Assembly (NCBI RefSeq): GCF_013113835.1
Contig: NZ_VTYQ01000005.1
Span: 434,001-498,000 of the forward strand
Direction: 5' to 3'
DNA from: Vibrio sp. RE88
GTDB taxonomy: Bacteria > Pseudomonadota > Gammaproteobacteria > Enterobacterales > Vibrionaceae
DNA: 64,000 nt
This document shows, in pieces, positions 42,250 through 52,123 of the stretch. Position numbers and translations under genes: made by a program. A model generated the notes under the pieces. It did not search any database and had not been told where the DNA came from. It was given only the letters and a program-made list of their open reading frames with translations. Position 1 is the stretch's first letter. The number at the start of each line of letters is the position of its first letter.

Positions 42250-43641
42250 ATGACATTGCGATATTCCATTCTTGCTCTGACGCTGGTAGGCGTTATGGGC
42301 TGTGCGACGGGGACCGATGCCGAATTTGCCACACAGGCTGAGCAGAATAGTGCTCAGTCTGTTAAGCAACTGCTGGCGCAGGTGGTAGCCGAGCGACAAC
42401 TTTCACTTGAGGCTGGCGACATCAGCCAACCGACTCAACTGACGGATCTGATCTCTGTCCCTGAGCTTGAGCAATACTTACAAGCCGCGTTTGCTCATAG
42501 CCCTAGTTTGCAGCAGAGCGTGATCGCGCTGAAAATTGCTTATGCTCAGCAAGGAGTCACGGTGGCAGACCAGCTACCTACGGCGAATGCCAGCTATACA
42601 GGTCAATCCAAAGAAGATACCGACGACAGCTATACCGGCGAAGTGACCGTGAGTTGGGAGCTGGATCTGTGGCACAAACTGGCAGATAGCAGTGAGGCAG
42701 CACGAAAAGATGTTGCGGCCTCTCAGGCAAGCTTGCAATCAGCAAAAGATTTGTTGGCGGCCAATATCATGCGCAACTGGTTAGAAATCAGCGTCAATCA
42801 GCAATTACTTGATATTGAGCTGAGAAGGCTGGATGTGTTGGAAAACAATGAGGTGTTGGTATTAGAGCGCTATCAAGTGGGACTAGGCAGTCTGGAAGAC
42901 TTAGATAACGCGAAAACCAGCACAGCATCGACGCGCTCAACTGTCGCTGAGTATGAAGAAAATCTAGAACAGAGCAGACGCAGCCTCCAACTGTTAACCG
43001 GGCAATGGCAATCCGAGTTGCAGCAGCCAGAGGTAGCGATGGCGTTTCCACAAGTCGTCAACCCTCTCGATTCTCTTGCCCAGCAGAATATGGCAGGCCG
43101 ACCAGATCTACAGCAAGCTTTCTACAATATCGAGGCTGAAGCTCTTCGTACCGACGCAGCTTACAAAGCCATGTTGCCATCGTTCAGCTTGACGGCAAGT
43201 TTGACGGATATTGCCCAGTCACCCAGCGAAGCATTGCTAACGGATCCATTGTGGAGCCTACTCGGACAGCTATCAGCGCCGCTTTTTCAGGGCGGAAAGC
43301 TTAAATCCCAGGCTGAAATTGCTCAACTCACCACAGAGCAAAGCTATTGGGCTTATCAGGAAACCTTGCTGACGGCGATCAATGAAGTGGAAAACGCTGT
43401 CGGGCAGGAGTATTCACTTGAAAAGCAGCAACTGCATCTTAATCAAGCCTTCACAAGTTCGAAGCGTAGCTTTGTCAGTTACGAAGAGAAATATCGAAAA
43501 GGTCTGGTCGACATCTTTGATTTACTGACCGTTCAGCAGCAGACCTACGACACCGAAGCACAACTGGTTAACGCCACTTATCAACGTTTATTAAACCGAA
43601 TCGATTTAGGCCTAGCTCTGGGCTTGGGAGTATCATCATGA
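42250..43641 (+). CDS. Outer-membrane efflux lipoprotein (NodT/TolC family)
   Basis: 463 residues. Lipoprotein signal with lipobox VMGC at residue 15-18, then two outer-membrane efflux protein repeats rich in Gln and Ala: LEQYLQAAFAHSPSLQQSVIALKIAYAQ and the second-half QAFYNIEAEALRTDAAYKAMLPSFSLTA. It forms the outer-membrane duct for the RND pump encoded by the next two genes. The stop overlaps the adaptor start (ATGA). Confidence 0.9.
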   Translation: MTLRYSILALTLVGVMGCATGTDAEFATQAEQNSAQSVKQLLAQVVAERQLSLEAGDISQPTQLTDLISVPELEQYLQAAFAHSPSLQQSVIALKIAYAQQGVTVADQLPTANASYTGQSKEDTDDSYTGEVTVSWELDLWHKLADSSEAARKDVAASQASLQSAKDLLAANIMRNWLEISVNQQLLDIELRRLDVLENNEVLVLERYQVGLGSLEDLDNAKTSTASTRSTVAEYEENLEQSRRSLQLLTGQWQSELQQPEVAMAFPQVVNPLDSLAQQNMAGRPDLQQAFYNIEAEALRTDAAYKAMLPSFSLTASLTDIAQSPSEALLTDPLWSLLGQLSAPLFQGGKLKSQAEIAQLTTEQSYWAYQETLLTAINEVENAVGQEYSLEKQQLHLNQAFTSSKRSFVSYEEKYRKGLVDIFDLLTVQQQTYDTEAQLVNATYQRLLNRIDLGLALGLGVSS

Positions 43642-44822
43642 AAAAAAATGCCATCACCCTAGCGGTGACACTTGTCGCTGCCGGAAGCATCTTTGCCGCT
43701 ATTGGCTATAACGGTAGCCATATGGCTCAAGCGAGTGAGAATAGCCAACCTGAGCAACAAGCAACGGAAACTTTGCAGCCACCATTGGTGAAAGAAAGCT
43801 TAAACCTCCAGCAAGTTGCAGTGCAGATGACAACCAGTGCCAGCTATCAGGCTCAGGTTGTGGGTTATGGTGAAACTCGATCGCGTTACCAGCTTAACTA
43901 TGCCAGTGAGATCAGTGGCCGAGTGATCAGCCTATCTGATGACTTTGAGACAGGAAAAGTCATCACCAAAGGTACGATACTGGCAAAGCTGGATGATACG
44001 TCATATCAGCAGGCGTTGGCTCAGGCCAAATCTGATGTCGCGACGGCTGAGCTTGAGTTGTTGGAAGAGCAGCGAGAAGGAGAGCAGGCGAAATCGGAAT
44101 GGCTGCGTTCAGGCCTGAGTGGCGAGCCGAATTCACCACTGGTCCTTAGAGAGCCTCAACTTGCCAGCACTGAAGCAAAATTAGCCAATGCAAAACAGGC
44201 ATTAAACAAAGCAGAAAAAGACCTCAAAGACACGGTAATACGTGCGCCTTTCACGGCGCTAGTCGTGAGCAGAGAGGTTCAGCCGGGGAGCTATTTGAGT
44301 GCGGGCGGCGCAGTCGCCACTTTATACAGTATAGAACGTGTCGAAGTGGAAGTGCCACTGTCAGAGCAGCAATGGGCAAATCTGCCAACCTCCAACGATA
44401 TGGGGGACTGGCAGGTGACATTGACTGACAGTAGCGGTGCTCACCAATGGCTTGGTCAGGTTGAGAGAAAGTTCCAACACGTGACTCAGGACACGCGCCA
44501 GCGCTCACTGGTTGTGGTTGTAGATAAACCTCTCGAAGCCGACTCGCCTCTCTATCCGGGGACCTTTGTGAAAGCGACACTGAGCGGAGCTGAAGTTAAT
44601 GGCCTTTGGGAAGTGCCGGCGTCAGCGATATCTCAGCAGGGCGAAATCTGGACGGTAGATGAGCAAGGTTTGCTGCACAAATCGAACGCCAGCAAACTGT
44701 TTGGTCGTGATGGCAAAGTGTACGTCACTCCGAGTTTGGCTGAAGAAAGGGCTCAAGTGGTTGTCAGGCCGCTGAGTAATTTCAAGCCAGGTATGAAAGT
44801 CACGCCAACGGAGGAGGGGTAA
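43638..44822 (+). CDS. RND efflux periplasmic adaptor subunit
   Basis: A 394-residue membrane-fusion protein. An N-terminal membrane anchor, lipoyl-like half motif SGRVISLSDDFETGKVITKGTILAKLDDTSYQ, a coiled-coil hairpin (about 120-205) and the second lipoyl half VIRAPFTALVVSREVQPGSYLSAGG. It links the inner-membrane pump to the outer-membrane lipoprotein. One base separates its stop from the pump gene's start region. Substrate unknown. Confidence 0.92.
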   Translation: MKKNAITLAVTLVAAGSIFAAIGYNGSHMAQASENSQPEQQATETLQPPLVKESLNLQQVAVQMTTSASYQAQVVGYGETRSRYQLNYASEISGRVISLSDDFETGKVITKGTILAKLDDTSYQQALAQAKSDVATAELELLEEQREGEQAKSEWLRSGLSGEPNSPLVLREPQLASTEAKLANAKQALNKAEKDLKDTVIRAPFTALVVSREVQPGSYLSAGGAVATLYSIERVEVEVPLSEQQWANLPTSNDMGDWQVTLTDSSGAHQWLGQVERKFQHVTQDTRQRSLVVVVDKPLEADSPLYPGTFVKATLSGAEVNGLWEVPASAISQQGEIWTVDEQGLLHKSNASKLFGRDGKVYVTPSLAEERAQVVVRPLSNFKPGMKVTPTEEG

Positions 44823-44823
44823 T

Positions 44824-47800
44824 ATGGAGCACCAAACCAAAACGCCAAAGGGCATGATCGCTTGGTTCGCGCAAAACCCGGTTGCCGCTAACCTGCTCAT
44901 GTTAGGGGTGATTATTGTCGGCTTGTTTTCGGTCAATTCATTACGCAAGGAAGCCTTCCCAAGTCTAGAACCGGACATCGTGACTGTGTCTGTCAATTAT
45001 GACAGTGGCGATCCTATTCAGGCAGAAGAGGGGATATCGATAAAGATTGAAGAAGCTCTGGAAACGGTCGCCGGCATAAAACGCATTACGTCGACTTCCA
45101 GCGCATCGGGTAGCCACGTTTCCATCGAAAAAGAGACCAACTACAGTCTAGATACTTTGCTGACTGACGTGAAGACCAAAGTGGACGCCATCAACAATCT
45201 ACCTGCGGAAGCCGACAATCCTGTGATCGATAAGGCTCGGATGCAGGATCACGCTTTGTGGGTTCAACTTTATGGTGACTCAGACCGCGCTACATTGCAG
45301 GATTTAGCGGAGCAGCTAAAAGCCGATTTGCTTGCCGAAAGTGCGATTCGTGATCTGGAGATCAAAGCAGAAATTGATCCTATGATTTCGGTCGAGGTCA
45401 ATGAAAGTCGATTGCAAGCCTATGGCTTAACGCTCACCGATGTATCGGATGCGATCAATGCGGAGTCATCCACTAGTATTTCAACCAGTTTGCGCAATGA
45501 TGAGAAAACTGTACGTCTTAAGGTCTCTGAGCAGGCTTACGAGATTGAAGACTTTAAAGCGATCCCTGTTCTTACCCATTCCGACGGCAGCCAAATTACG
45601 CTAGGCGATATTGCCCGTGTCACGGATACTTTTGAGGAAGACACTTTCAGCCTGTCACGATACAACCAAAGCAACGCGATGGGCATTCAGATTGTCATGG
45701 ATGAGTACAGCGACGTTGTGCAAATCGTAGAACAAGCCAAACAAGTGGTAGAACAGTGGCGTAGCAGTAACCTGTTGCCTGACAACGTCAGTGTTGAGAC
45801 TTGGTATGACAAAAGTACGCTGATCAAAGAGCGATTGTCTCTTCTTGCCAAAAATGCCCTCACAGGTATTGCTCTGGTGTTTATCGTACTGGCGCTGTTT
45901 TTGAACATTCGTGTCGCATTTTGGGTTGCGGCGAGCTTACCGTTCGTATTTTTCGGCACATTGTTCTTTATGACCGACTCCTTCGTTGGCTTAACCATCA
46001 ATGAGATGACCACGTTTGGTTTTATCATGGCACTGGGAATCGTCGTTGATGACGCCGTGGTCGTCGGGGAAAGTATTTATTCGACGCGACGGAAAGAGGG
46101 AGACTCGCTCAATAGCACGATTGTCGGAACATTAAAGGTGGCGGCACCGACCGTGTTTGGCGTGCTGACAACCGTCGTGGCGTTTCTTTCTATTGCAGCG
46201 GTTGATGGAAAAATGGGTCAGATTTATGCTCAGTTTGCCACTGTGGTTACCATCTGTTTGCTACTTTCGTTGGTTGAATCCAAGTTTATTCTTCCGTCGC
46301 ATCTTGCCCATATCAATACGCATCGAAGTGAGAAAAAAGGCATCTGGAACCGCATCCAGCAAGGTGCAGACAACGGGCTGGAATGGTTCAATCATAAAGT
46401 GTACAAACAGGTGATTAAGCAGGCGTTAAAGTTCCGTTATGCTGTGGTCATGGCCTTTATCGCTCTGTTTATTTTGGTGATTGGTATGCCATTAACTGGA
46501 GCGGTGAGAATCGCTTTCTTCCCTGAGATTGCAGGCGATACGGTCAGTGCTGAAATCAGCATGTACAACGATTCCAGCTTTGGTCAGACTCAAACAAATC
46601 TTCTTGAATTGGAAGCCAATGCGCTTAAGGCTGATCAGCAGTTGAGAGCGAGTAGCGAGAGCAACGATCAGAATACATCTTACATTACTAGCCTTCAGGT
46701 GATTGCCGATGAAGACCGCACTGGAACCGTCCAAGTAGAACTTTCTACGGATGCGACATACAGCTCAGGTGAGTTTGCTGACTTGTGGTTGCAGATGTCC
46801 GGGCAGATGGAAGGGATGAAGAAGCTTAAGGTTCTCTCGTCGATGGAAATGGTCGATAACTTTAAAGTGGAGCTCAAAGCCAGCGACGACACGATTCTTA
46901 CTCAGGCAGGCAATACATTTAAACAAGCTCTGGAACAAACGCCAGGTGTGAGTGGTATTGATGAAAACTTAGATCTTGGGGAGCCGCAATACCGTTTTGT
47001 GCTGACCGAGCAGGGGCGTGCGCTAGGGATGGATACTTCGAGTCTAGCAAAGCAGGTATTACAATCCTTCGGTGGTGACATTGTTCAGCGCTTCCAGCGT
47101 GGGAAAGATGAAGTCAAAGTTCGAGTTCGCTATCCAGAAGGTGATCGCCAAACGCTGGCTGATATTCAACAATCGAGTGTCCGCACTCCAGATGGTACAG
47201 TGGTTCCAATGCTATCGGTCGCGAATGTCTATTCGGACTATCAACAAGCGGAAATTACGCGTATTGACAACTTACGTGCTGTTTATTTAACCGCGGTGGT
47301 GGATAAAGATGTGGTGTCGTCGAATGAGCTGGTGGCTCAGTTGGAGAAAACACTGGTTCCGCAGCTTAAATCGGAATACCCGATGCTAAAAATTGACTTT
47401 ACTGGGGAAGCGGAGCAGCAGCAAGAGTCGACGGAATCTATGCAATCAACCTTCCTTATGGCGTTGATAGTGATCTTTGCATTGCTGGCGATACCGTTAA
47501 AGTCTTACGTTCAACCAATCATCATTATGGTGGCGATTCCGTTTGGCATTGTTGGCGCAATCTTAGGTCACTGGCTGAATGATCTGACGATCAGTATCCT
47601 GTCGCTAAATGGTATCCTTGCCTTGAGTGGTGTCGTGGTCAATGACAGCTTATTGCTGGTATCACGCTTCAACGAACTGACGCGAAAGCATAACGTTCCG
47701 GTGAGTGAAGCGATTGTTGAGTCATGCAGCAGTAGACTCAGGGCCGTGTTGCTGACATCAGTCACGACCTTTGCTGGTTTGGCACCATTGTTGAGCGAAA

Positions 47801-47985
47801 CCTCGATGCAAGCGCAGTTCCTAATTCCAGCTGCCGCTGCATTAGGCTACGGTATTTTGTTCGCGACGATGATTACATTGGTGCTGACCCCATCACTATT
47901 ATTAATCCAATGTGATATTCACAATGGTCTTAACAAAGTGAAGGCGGCGGTGTTGGGTGAGAAAAAGATCGCTCAGAGTGTTTAA
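44824..47985 (+). CDS. RND-family efflux permease
   Basis: 1053 residues, the usual length for AcrB-type pumps: cytoplasmic start, AANLLMLGVIIVGL helix 1, two large periplasmic loops (about 35-335 and 560-860), and twelve helices in total. The proton-relay acidic pair is in FGFIMALGIVVDDAVVVGES, where DD matches the family. It resembles the Vibrio/Shewanella AcrB/AcrD/AcrF relatives with an N-terminal NPVAANLLM motif. The operon continues after 40 bp with a two-component system that probably controls it. Confidence 0.94.
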   Translation: MEHQTKTPKGMIAWFAQNPVAANLLMLGVIIVGLFSVNSLRKEAFPSLEPDIVTVSVNYDSGDPIQAEEGISIKIEEALETVAGIKRITSTSSASGSHVSIEKETNYSLDTLLTDVKTKVDAINNLPAEADNPVIDKARMQDHALWVQLYGDSDRATLQDLAEQLKADLLAESAIRDLEIKAEIDPMISVEVNESRLQAYGLTLTDVSDAINAESSTSISTSLRNDEKTVRLKVSEQAYEIEDFKAIPVLTHSDGSQITLGDIARVTDTFEEDTFSLSRYNQSNAMGIQIVMDEYSDVVQIVEQAKQVVEQWRSSNLLPDNVSVETWYDKSTLIKERLSLLAKNALTGIALVFIVLALFLNIRVAFWVAASLPFVFFGTLFFMTDSFVGLTINEMTTFGFIMALGIVVDDAVVVGESIYSTRRKEGDSLNSTIVGTLKVAAPTVFGVLTTVVAFLSIAAVDGKMGQIYAQFATVVTICLLLSLVESKFILPSHLAHINTHRSEKKGIWNRIQQGADNGLEWFNHKVYKQVIKQALKFRYAVVMAFIALFILVIGMPLTGAVRIAFFPEIAGDTVSAEISMYNDSSFGQTQTNLLELEANALKADQQLRASSESNDQNTSYITSLQVIADEDRTGTVQVELSTDATYSSGEFADLWLQMSGQMEGMKKLKVLSSMEMVDNFKVELKASDDTILTQAGNTFKQALEQTPGVSGIDENLDLGEPQYRFVLTEQGRALGMDTSSLAKQVLQSFGGDIVQRFQRGKDEVKVRVRYPEGDRQTLADIQQSSVRTPDGTVVPMLSVANVYSDYQQAEITRIDNLRAVYLTAVVDKDVVSSNELVAQLEKTLVPQLKSEYPMLKIDFTGEAEQQQESTESMQSTFLMALIVIFALLAIPLKSYVQPIIIMVAIPFGIVGAILGHWLNDLTISILSLNGILALSGVVVNDSLLLVSRFNELTRKHNVPVSEAIVESCSSRLRAVLLTSVTTFAGLAPLLSETSMQAQFLIPAAAALGYGILFATMITLVLTPSLLLIQCDIHNGLNKVKAAVLGEKKIAQSV

Positions 47986-48025
47986 CGTCTAAATTAATAG
48001 TAGTTTCATAGAGTAAGAGGTAGTC

Positions 48026-48709
48026 ATGGAAAACTTGCAGCTGTTACTGGTCGAAGATGATCTGGATTTAGCTAAGGCGATCGTTGACTACCTCGCTCTG
48101 GAAGACATTCAGTGTGACCACGCTGCCAATGGATTGTCCGGATTAAACTTGATTCAACAAGGCCAGTACGACACGGTGATTCTAGACTTGAATTTGCCAA
48201 AAATGAATGGCCTAGAAGTGTGTGCAAGGCTTAGAGAGCAAGGGATTGACGTGCCTGTTCTGATGTTGACGGCAAAAGATACCCTTGATGACAAGTTAAC
48301 GGGCTTTTCGAAGGGAGCGGATGACTATTTGGTGAAGCCATTTGCTATGGAAGAGCTGATTATTCGAGCGCAGGTTTTGTCTCGTCGGCGCAGCGGACAA
48401 GTCACTAAGCTCTCTGTATCCGATCTCGAAGTGGACCTGCAAACTCAGACAGCGACCCGATCTAATACGTCATTAAAGCTCTCGCCAATTGGCTTCAAGT
48501 TACTTGAAACTTTGGTTAGGGCGAGTCCCAACACTGTCTCTCGTGAAAAATTGATGCAGAGTGTGTGGGGAGATGAACAACCAGACAGTAATAGCCTAAA
48601 AGTGCACATGTTTAATCTGAGGAAAGTGGTCGATAGCAGCTTTGAAACCAAATTGATTCATACGATCACGGGACGCGGCTTTGCATTGAAACATGAGGCT
48701 TCTCAATGA
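48026..48709 (+). CDS. OmpR-family response regulator
   Basis: 227 residues. Receiver: LLLVEDDLDLAKAI, phospho-Asp in TVILDLNLPKMNGLEV, Thr in VLMLTAKDT, Lys in DYLVKPFAMEEL. Trans_reg_C winged helix: LSPIGFKLLETLVRASPNTVSREKLMQSVWG and HMFNLRKVVDSS...TITGRGFAL. It overlaps the kinase start by 4 bases. Likely activator of the upstream pump operon. Confidence 0.93.
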   Translation: MENLQLLLVEDDLDLAKAIVDYLALEDIQCDHAANGLSGLNLIQQGQYDTVILDLNLPKMNGLEVCARLREQGIDVPVLMLTAKDTLDDKLTGFSKGADDYLVKPFAMEELIIRAQVLSRRRSGQVTKLSVSDLEVDLQTQTATRSNTSLKLSPIGFKLLETLVRASPNTVSREKLMQSVWGDEQPDSNSLKVHMFNLRKVVDSSFETKLIHTITGRGFALKHEASQ

Positions 48710-49992
48710 AAATTAGACGTAGCCTGAGGCTTCATTTTCTCATCGCCATGCTTCTGGCCGGGACAATCACGATATCGGCGATGTCTGGGCTGGCATTAAG
48801 TTACTTCTTTTATGGGATGGAAATGGTGACGTCCAGCTTTATGCGTTCACAAGCTCTCCAGATTGAAGTCACGGATGGCCACCCAGTGCAGATCAATGAG
48901 CTGACTGTCGCCACCCGATGGCAAGATTTGCCTCCCAAAATTCAAACGAAGCTCAACCCTGATGAGCTGGTCACGGGTGAACTACTGAGAAAAATCGAAG
49001 GGATTCCCATCATAGAGCCCCCTGAAGCGGGCTATTTTGCCATGAGGTTTGAGTACAAAGGCAAAATTCGCTATGCGTCTATCTTGCTGGAGAAAAACGA
49101 GTTTACACCGAAAGATGTCCCGCATTTCATGTACATTTTGCTCATCGCTTTGGGCGCGATTGCATTGTTTTCGTTGATCCTTATTGCCTTTATTCGCAGT
49201 GTCTCAACTCCCGTAGAGGAGCTTAAAGACTGGGCAAAATCTCTGGATAAAGAAAAGCTCAGCCAGCCGATTCCGGGGTTTGACTACAGTGAACTCAACA
49301 CCTTGGCAGAAATCATTAGATCCAGTCTGAGCTGTGTACAGGAAGGCCTTGAACGAGAGCAGCGCTTTTTGGGTTATGCCAGTCATGAATTAAGAACACC
49401 GATTGCTGTCACCCGTACCAATTCTGAGCTACTGAAAAAGATGATCATCAAGAAGTTGGATGAGGACAAGCAGCTTGAAGTCTTGGAACGCATTGAGCGG
49501 GCAGGGTACACAATGACAGATCTAACTGAAACTCTATTGTGGCTCAACCGACAAGAAGACAAAACTCTGCCATTCAGTGATCTCGCTATTGGTGATCTCG
49601 TTACTCAGATCGATCATGAACTCGAATACCTACTGCAAGGAAAAGAGGTCAAAGTGAGTATCAAAGTGGATGCCACGCAGCATTCATTACCACATGGGCT
49701 GTGTCGAATCATCATTACTAATTTGATTCGTAATGCGTTTCAGCATACCTATCAGGGTGAGGTGATTATTGAGCAGTCTGGAAGTCGACTGGTTATCACC
49801 AATCACAACGTATCCCAAGGCGACAGAGAAGAGGAGCTGGGTTTTGGGTTAGGTCTTGAGCTAACCGAGCGATTGATCAATCAGTACGGTTGGTATTACG
49901 ACAATAGCGCAACCGATTTAGGTCGCCGTGTTGAATTACATTTCTCTCTACCTGATGACGCTGACTTAAATCAGCCCAATATTAACAAGTAG
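48706..49992 (+). CDS. Sensor histidine kinase
   Basis: 428 residues. Two membrane helices (about 10-32 and 142-163) flank a periplasmic sensor of 110 residues; HAMP-like linker; HisKA with ASHELRTPIAVTRTN; HATPase with N box IITNLIRNAFQHT and G box GFGLGLELTERL. Pairs with the preceding regulator. Its last 27 bases overlap the 3' end of the convergent AEC carrier gene. Confidence 0.93.
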   Translation: MKIRRSLRLHFLIAMLLAGTITISAMSGLALSYFFYGMEMVTSSFMRSQALQIEVTDGHPVQINELTVATRWQDLPPKIQTKLNPDELVTGELLRKIEGIPIIEPPEAGYFAMRFEYKGKIRYASILLEKNEFTPKDVPHFMYILLIALGAIALFSLILIAFIRSVSTPVEELKDWAKSLDKEKLSQPIPGFDYSELNTLAEIIRSSLSCVQEGLEREQRFLGYASHELRTPIAVTRTNSELLKKMIIKKLDEDKQLEVLERIERAGYTMTDLTETLLWLNRQEDKTLPFSDLAIGDLVTQIDHELEYLLQGKEVKVSIKVDATQHSLPHGLCRIIITNLIRNAFQHTYQGEVIIEQSGSRLVITNHNVSQGDREEELGFGLGLELTERLINQYGWYYDNSATDLGRRVELHFSLPDDADLNQPNINK

Positions 49993-50922
49993 AACTAGTC
50001 CTGCGGTACAGGTGAGGGTGGAAATGACCGTCGTCATGGCAACAATGTTAGCAGCGAGTATTGAGTTTCCTCCCATTGAGCGGGTCATTACATAGCTTGC
50101 CGCTGCAACGGGTGAGGCGTTCATAAAAAACAGGATCGCAAGTTCTAGCCCTCTAAATCCATACCAGTAGGCGGCACTGGTGATCAGCAGAGGAGCCAGT
50201 ACAAGCTTGTAGCTACTGGCAAACCAAGCTGGCCCTTGTTCTTTTCTCATTTTACTTAAATCCAGTGAGCCACCAGTGCACAACAAAGCCAGTGGTAGCG
50301 TCATTTTCGCCAGATAGTTACCCGCATCGACGGCGACCGTTGGGACTGGTATCGAAAGCAGATAGAAAACCACACCAGAGACAATGGCAATGATCAGTGG
50401 ATTTTTGGTTAGCGTTCTCAGCATAACTTTAGCGGCTTCGGCAGGGGAGGTTCCGCCTTTGGGCGCTAAACAGATAACGGCCTGAACGTTGTAAATGAAA
50501 GTGGTGATGGCGACATAAAGTGCGGCGAGCGCGATGCCCTGTTCTCCAAACGCATTCGCCACGTAAGCAATGCCAATGATGCCTGTGTTGGCGCGATAGC
50601 CGCCTTGGGTGATGACGCCTTTGTCGGGAGAAGACTTAAATAACAGCGCGACGGAAACCGTAGTAAAGATAAAAAAGGCAATGCTCGTGAGCGCGCCAAA
50701 TCCAAGGAAGCGGCTTGCAGCAGAGAAGTTATGTTCAGATACGACAATACTGAGGAACAACATCGTTGGTAGGGTCACCTGAAACACTAATTTCGAGGCG
50801 ACTTCTATGAAGTTGTCGTTAATCAGGCCGATTCGTTTGAAAAATACACCTAACAACAGCATCAAACAAATAGGGCCGGTAATCGACAGTGAGAAACTCA
50901 ATTGCTGAAGTAATGCGTCCAT
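49966..50922 (-). CDS. AEC family transporter
   Basis: 318 residues, about ten membrane helices in two inverted halves, start LSITGPICLMLLLGVFFKRIG, with the conserved Asn/Gly patch GYRANTGIIGIA near residue 108-119. Relatives export auxins or organic acids such as malate and malonate. It lies 55 bp downstream of the LacI-type gene on the same strand, so it probably belongs to the catabolic regulon to its right and may export an acidic product or import one. Confidence 0.85.
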   Translation of the reverse strand: MDALLQQLSFSLSITGPICLMLLLGVFFKRIGLINDNFIEVASKLVFQVTLPTMLFLSIVVSEHNFSAASRFLGFGALTSIAFFIFTTVSVALLFKSSPDKGVITQGGYRANTGIIGIAYVANAFGEQGIALAALYVAITTFIYNVQAVICLAPKGGTSPAEAAKVMLRTLTKNPLIIAIVSGVVFYLLSIPVPTVAVDAGNYLAKMTLPLALLCTGGSLDLSKMRKEQGPAWFASSYKLVLAPLLITSAAYWYGFRGLELAILFFMNASPVAAASYVMTRSMGGNSILAANIVAMTTVISTLTCTAGLVLLVNIGLI

Positions 50923-50977
50923 ACATGCCCTGAAAGTGAGTTGGTTGAAGTAAAGGTGCCCGCTTTTCGATTTTCGT

Positions 50978-51985
50978 TTAACGGCTGGTGGTGCTTCGCT
51001 CGATCCGTTTCACCGGCACCATCATTTTCACCATACTGGTGTTTTGCTCGTTGATTTGGTCTACCACAATTTTGACACTTTCCCGTGCCAGACGTTTGAA
51101 GTCTTGCCTGAACGTTGTTAACTGATAACTCAGCCATTCCGTCTGAGGGATATTATCAAAACCGATCACCTGTAAGTCTTGTGGAATACGTAAGTTGAAT
51201 TCGTAGCGAGCCACGTCCATTAATGCCATCGCCAGATTGTCGGTTGCGCAGAACACCGCATCAGGGCGATCATTTCGTTTTAGTAGCTGACGAATATCAT
51301 CAAGCGCCGCGGTATAGTCGTAGTTGGCTTCAACAACCTGAGGGAGCGTACCTGTCAAATCTTCAAACTCACTACTGAACCCCTTCTGTCGTTCAGCATT
51401 GGTGAAAGTAGGTACTTCCCCCGTCAGATAAACAGGATGCTTCACATCACATTCCGCTAACAACTGAGCAGCTTGTTGACCTGCTTCGTAGTTATCACTG
51501 ATCACGTAACTGCTCTTGGTTCCTTCTACGACACGCGCGTACTGAACAATGGGAATATTGAACTCTTCACACTCTTCATACAGGCTTTTGTTGAATGTGG
51601 CTGAAGCCGCAATCACGCCATCCACTCTATATTGGAAAATATTCGGAATAGAGTGATTCTCTTTGTCGTCAACCTGCCACGGAATCAAAACTGCCGAGTA
51701 ACCCAGTTTTTGCAGTTCCGACGAAATGAGCTGCAGGGTTTTCATATGAATCGGATAATCGGCATCAGGAAACACCAAGCCAATCAGTTTTGATTCGTTG
51801 GTTGTCAGACTACGTGCAAACGCGTTAGGGCGGTAATTGAGCGCTTTCGCCGCTTCGTAGACTTTCTGCTTCGTTTTCTCTGACACTGAACTGCCAGAGA
51901 TAAATACGCGAGAAACGGTCGATTGAGAAACGCCGGCGAGTTTTGCGACATCTTTCGACGTCACCGTCTGCTTAGTTGAGTTCAT
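50978..51985 (-). CDS. LacI-family transcriptional regulator (first of two)
   Basis: About 335 residues. LacI helix-turn-helix TSKDVAKLAGVSQSTVSRVF, hinge helix NYRPNAFARSLTTNESKLIG, then a periplasmic-binding-like effector core (CCPA type, EHxxH-less; VIGFDNIPQTEWLSYQLTT). The frame can begin at GTG 52015, but ATG 51985 puts the domain at the usual distance. Recognition helix SQSTVSRVF is almost the same as in the regulator at 59447 (SQSTVSRAF), so the two may read the same or overlapping operators. It has its own promoter, since a terminator lies just upstream. Confidence 0.9.
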   Translation of the reverse strand: MNSTKQTVTSKDVAKLAGVSQSTVSRVFISGSSVSEKTKQKVYEAAKALNYRPNAFARSLTTNESKLIGLVFPDADYPIHMKTLQLISSELQKLGYSAVLIPWQVDDKENHSIPNIFQYRVDGVIAASATFNKSLYEECEEFNIPIVQYARVVEGTKSSYVISDNYEAGQQAAQLLAECDVKHPVYLTGEVPTFTNAERQKGFSSEFEDLTGTLPQVVEANYDYTAALDDIRQLLKRNDRPDAVFCATDNLAMALMDVARYEFNLRIPQDLQVIGFDNIPQTEWLSYQLTTFRQDFKRLARESVKIVVDQINEQNTSMVKMMVPVKRIERSTTSR

Positions 51986-52054
51986 GGACCATGGTTCTTC
52001 TGGTGAGAAATTCACAGCAAGCCTAACATAAATAGGTACGTAGTCATAAAAGGA

Positions 52055-52086
52055 AAAAGCCTTACTCTAGAGAAAATAAGGCTTTT
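52055..52086. terminator. Terminator between the symporter and the LacI-type gene
   Basis: 10-bp arms AAAAGCCTTA and TAAGGCTTTT with a 12-base loop; on the minus strand the stem is followed by T residues. It ends the symporter transcript. Confidence 0.8.
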
Positions 52087-52123
52087 GGTTTATCAGATTG
52101 CTTGAATTGGGTACAACCCAGAA

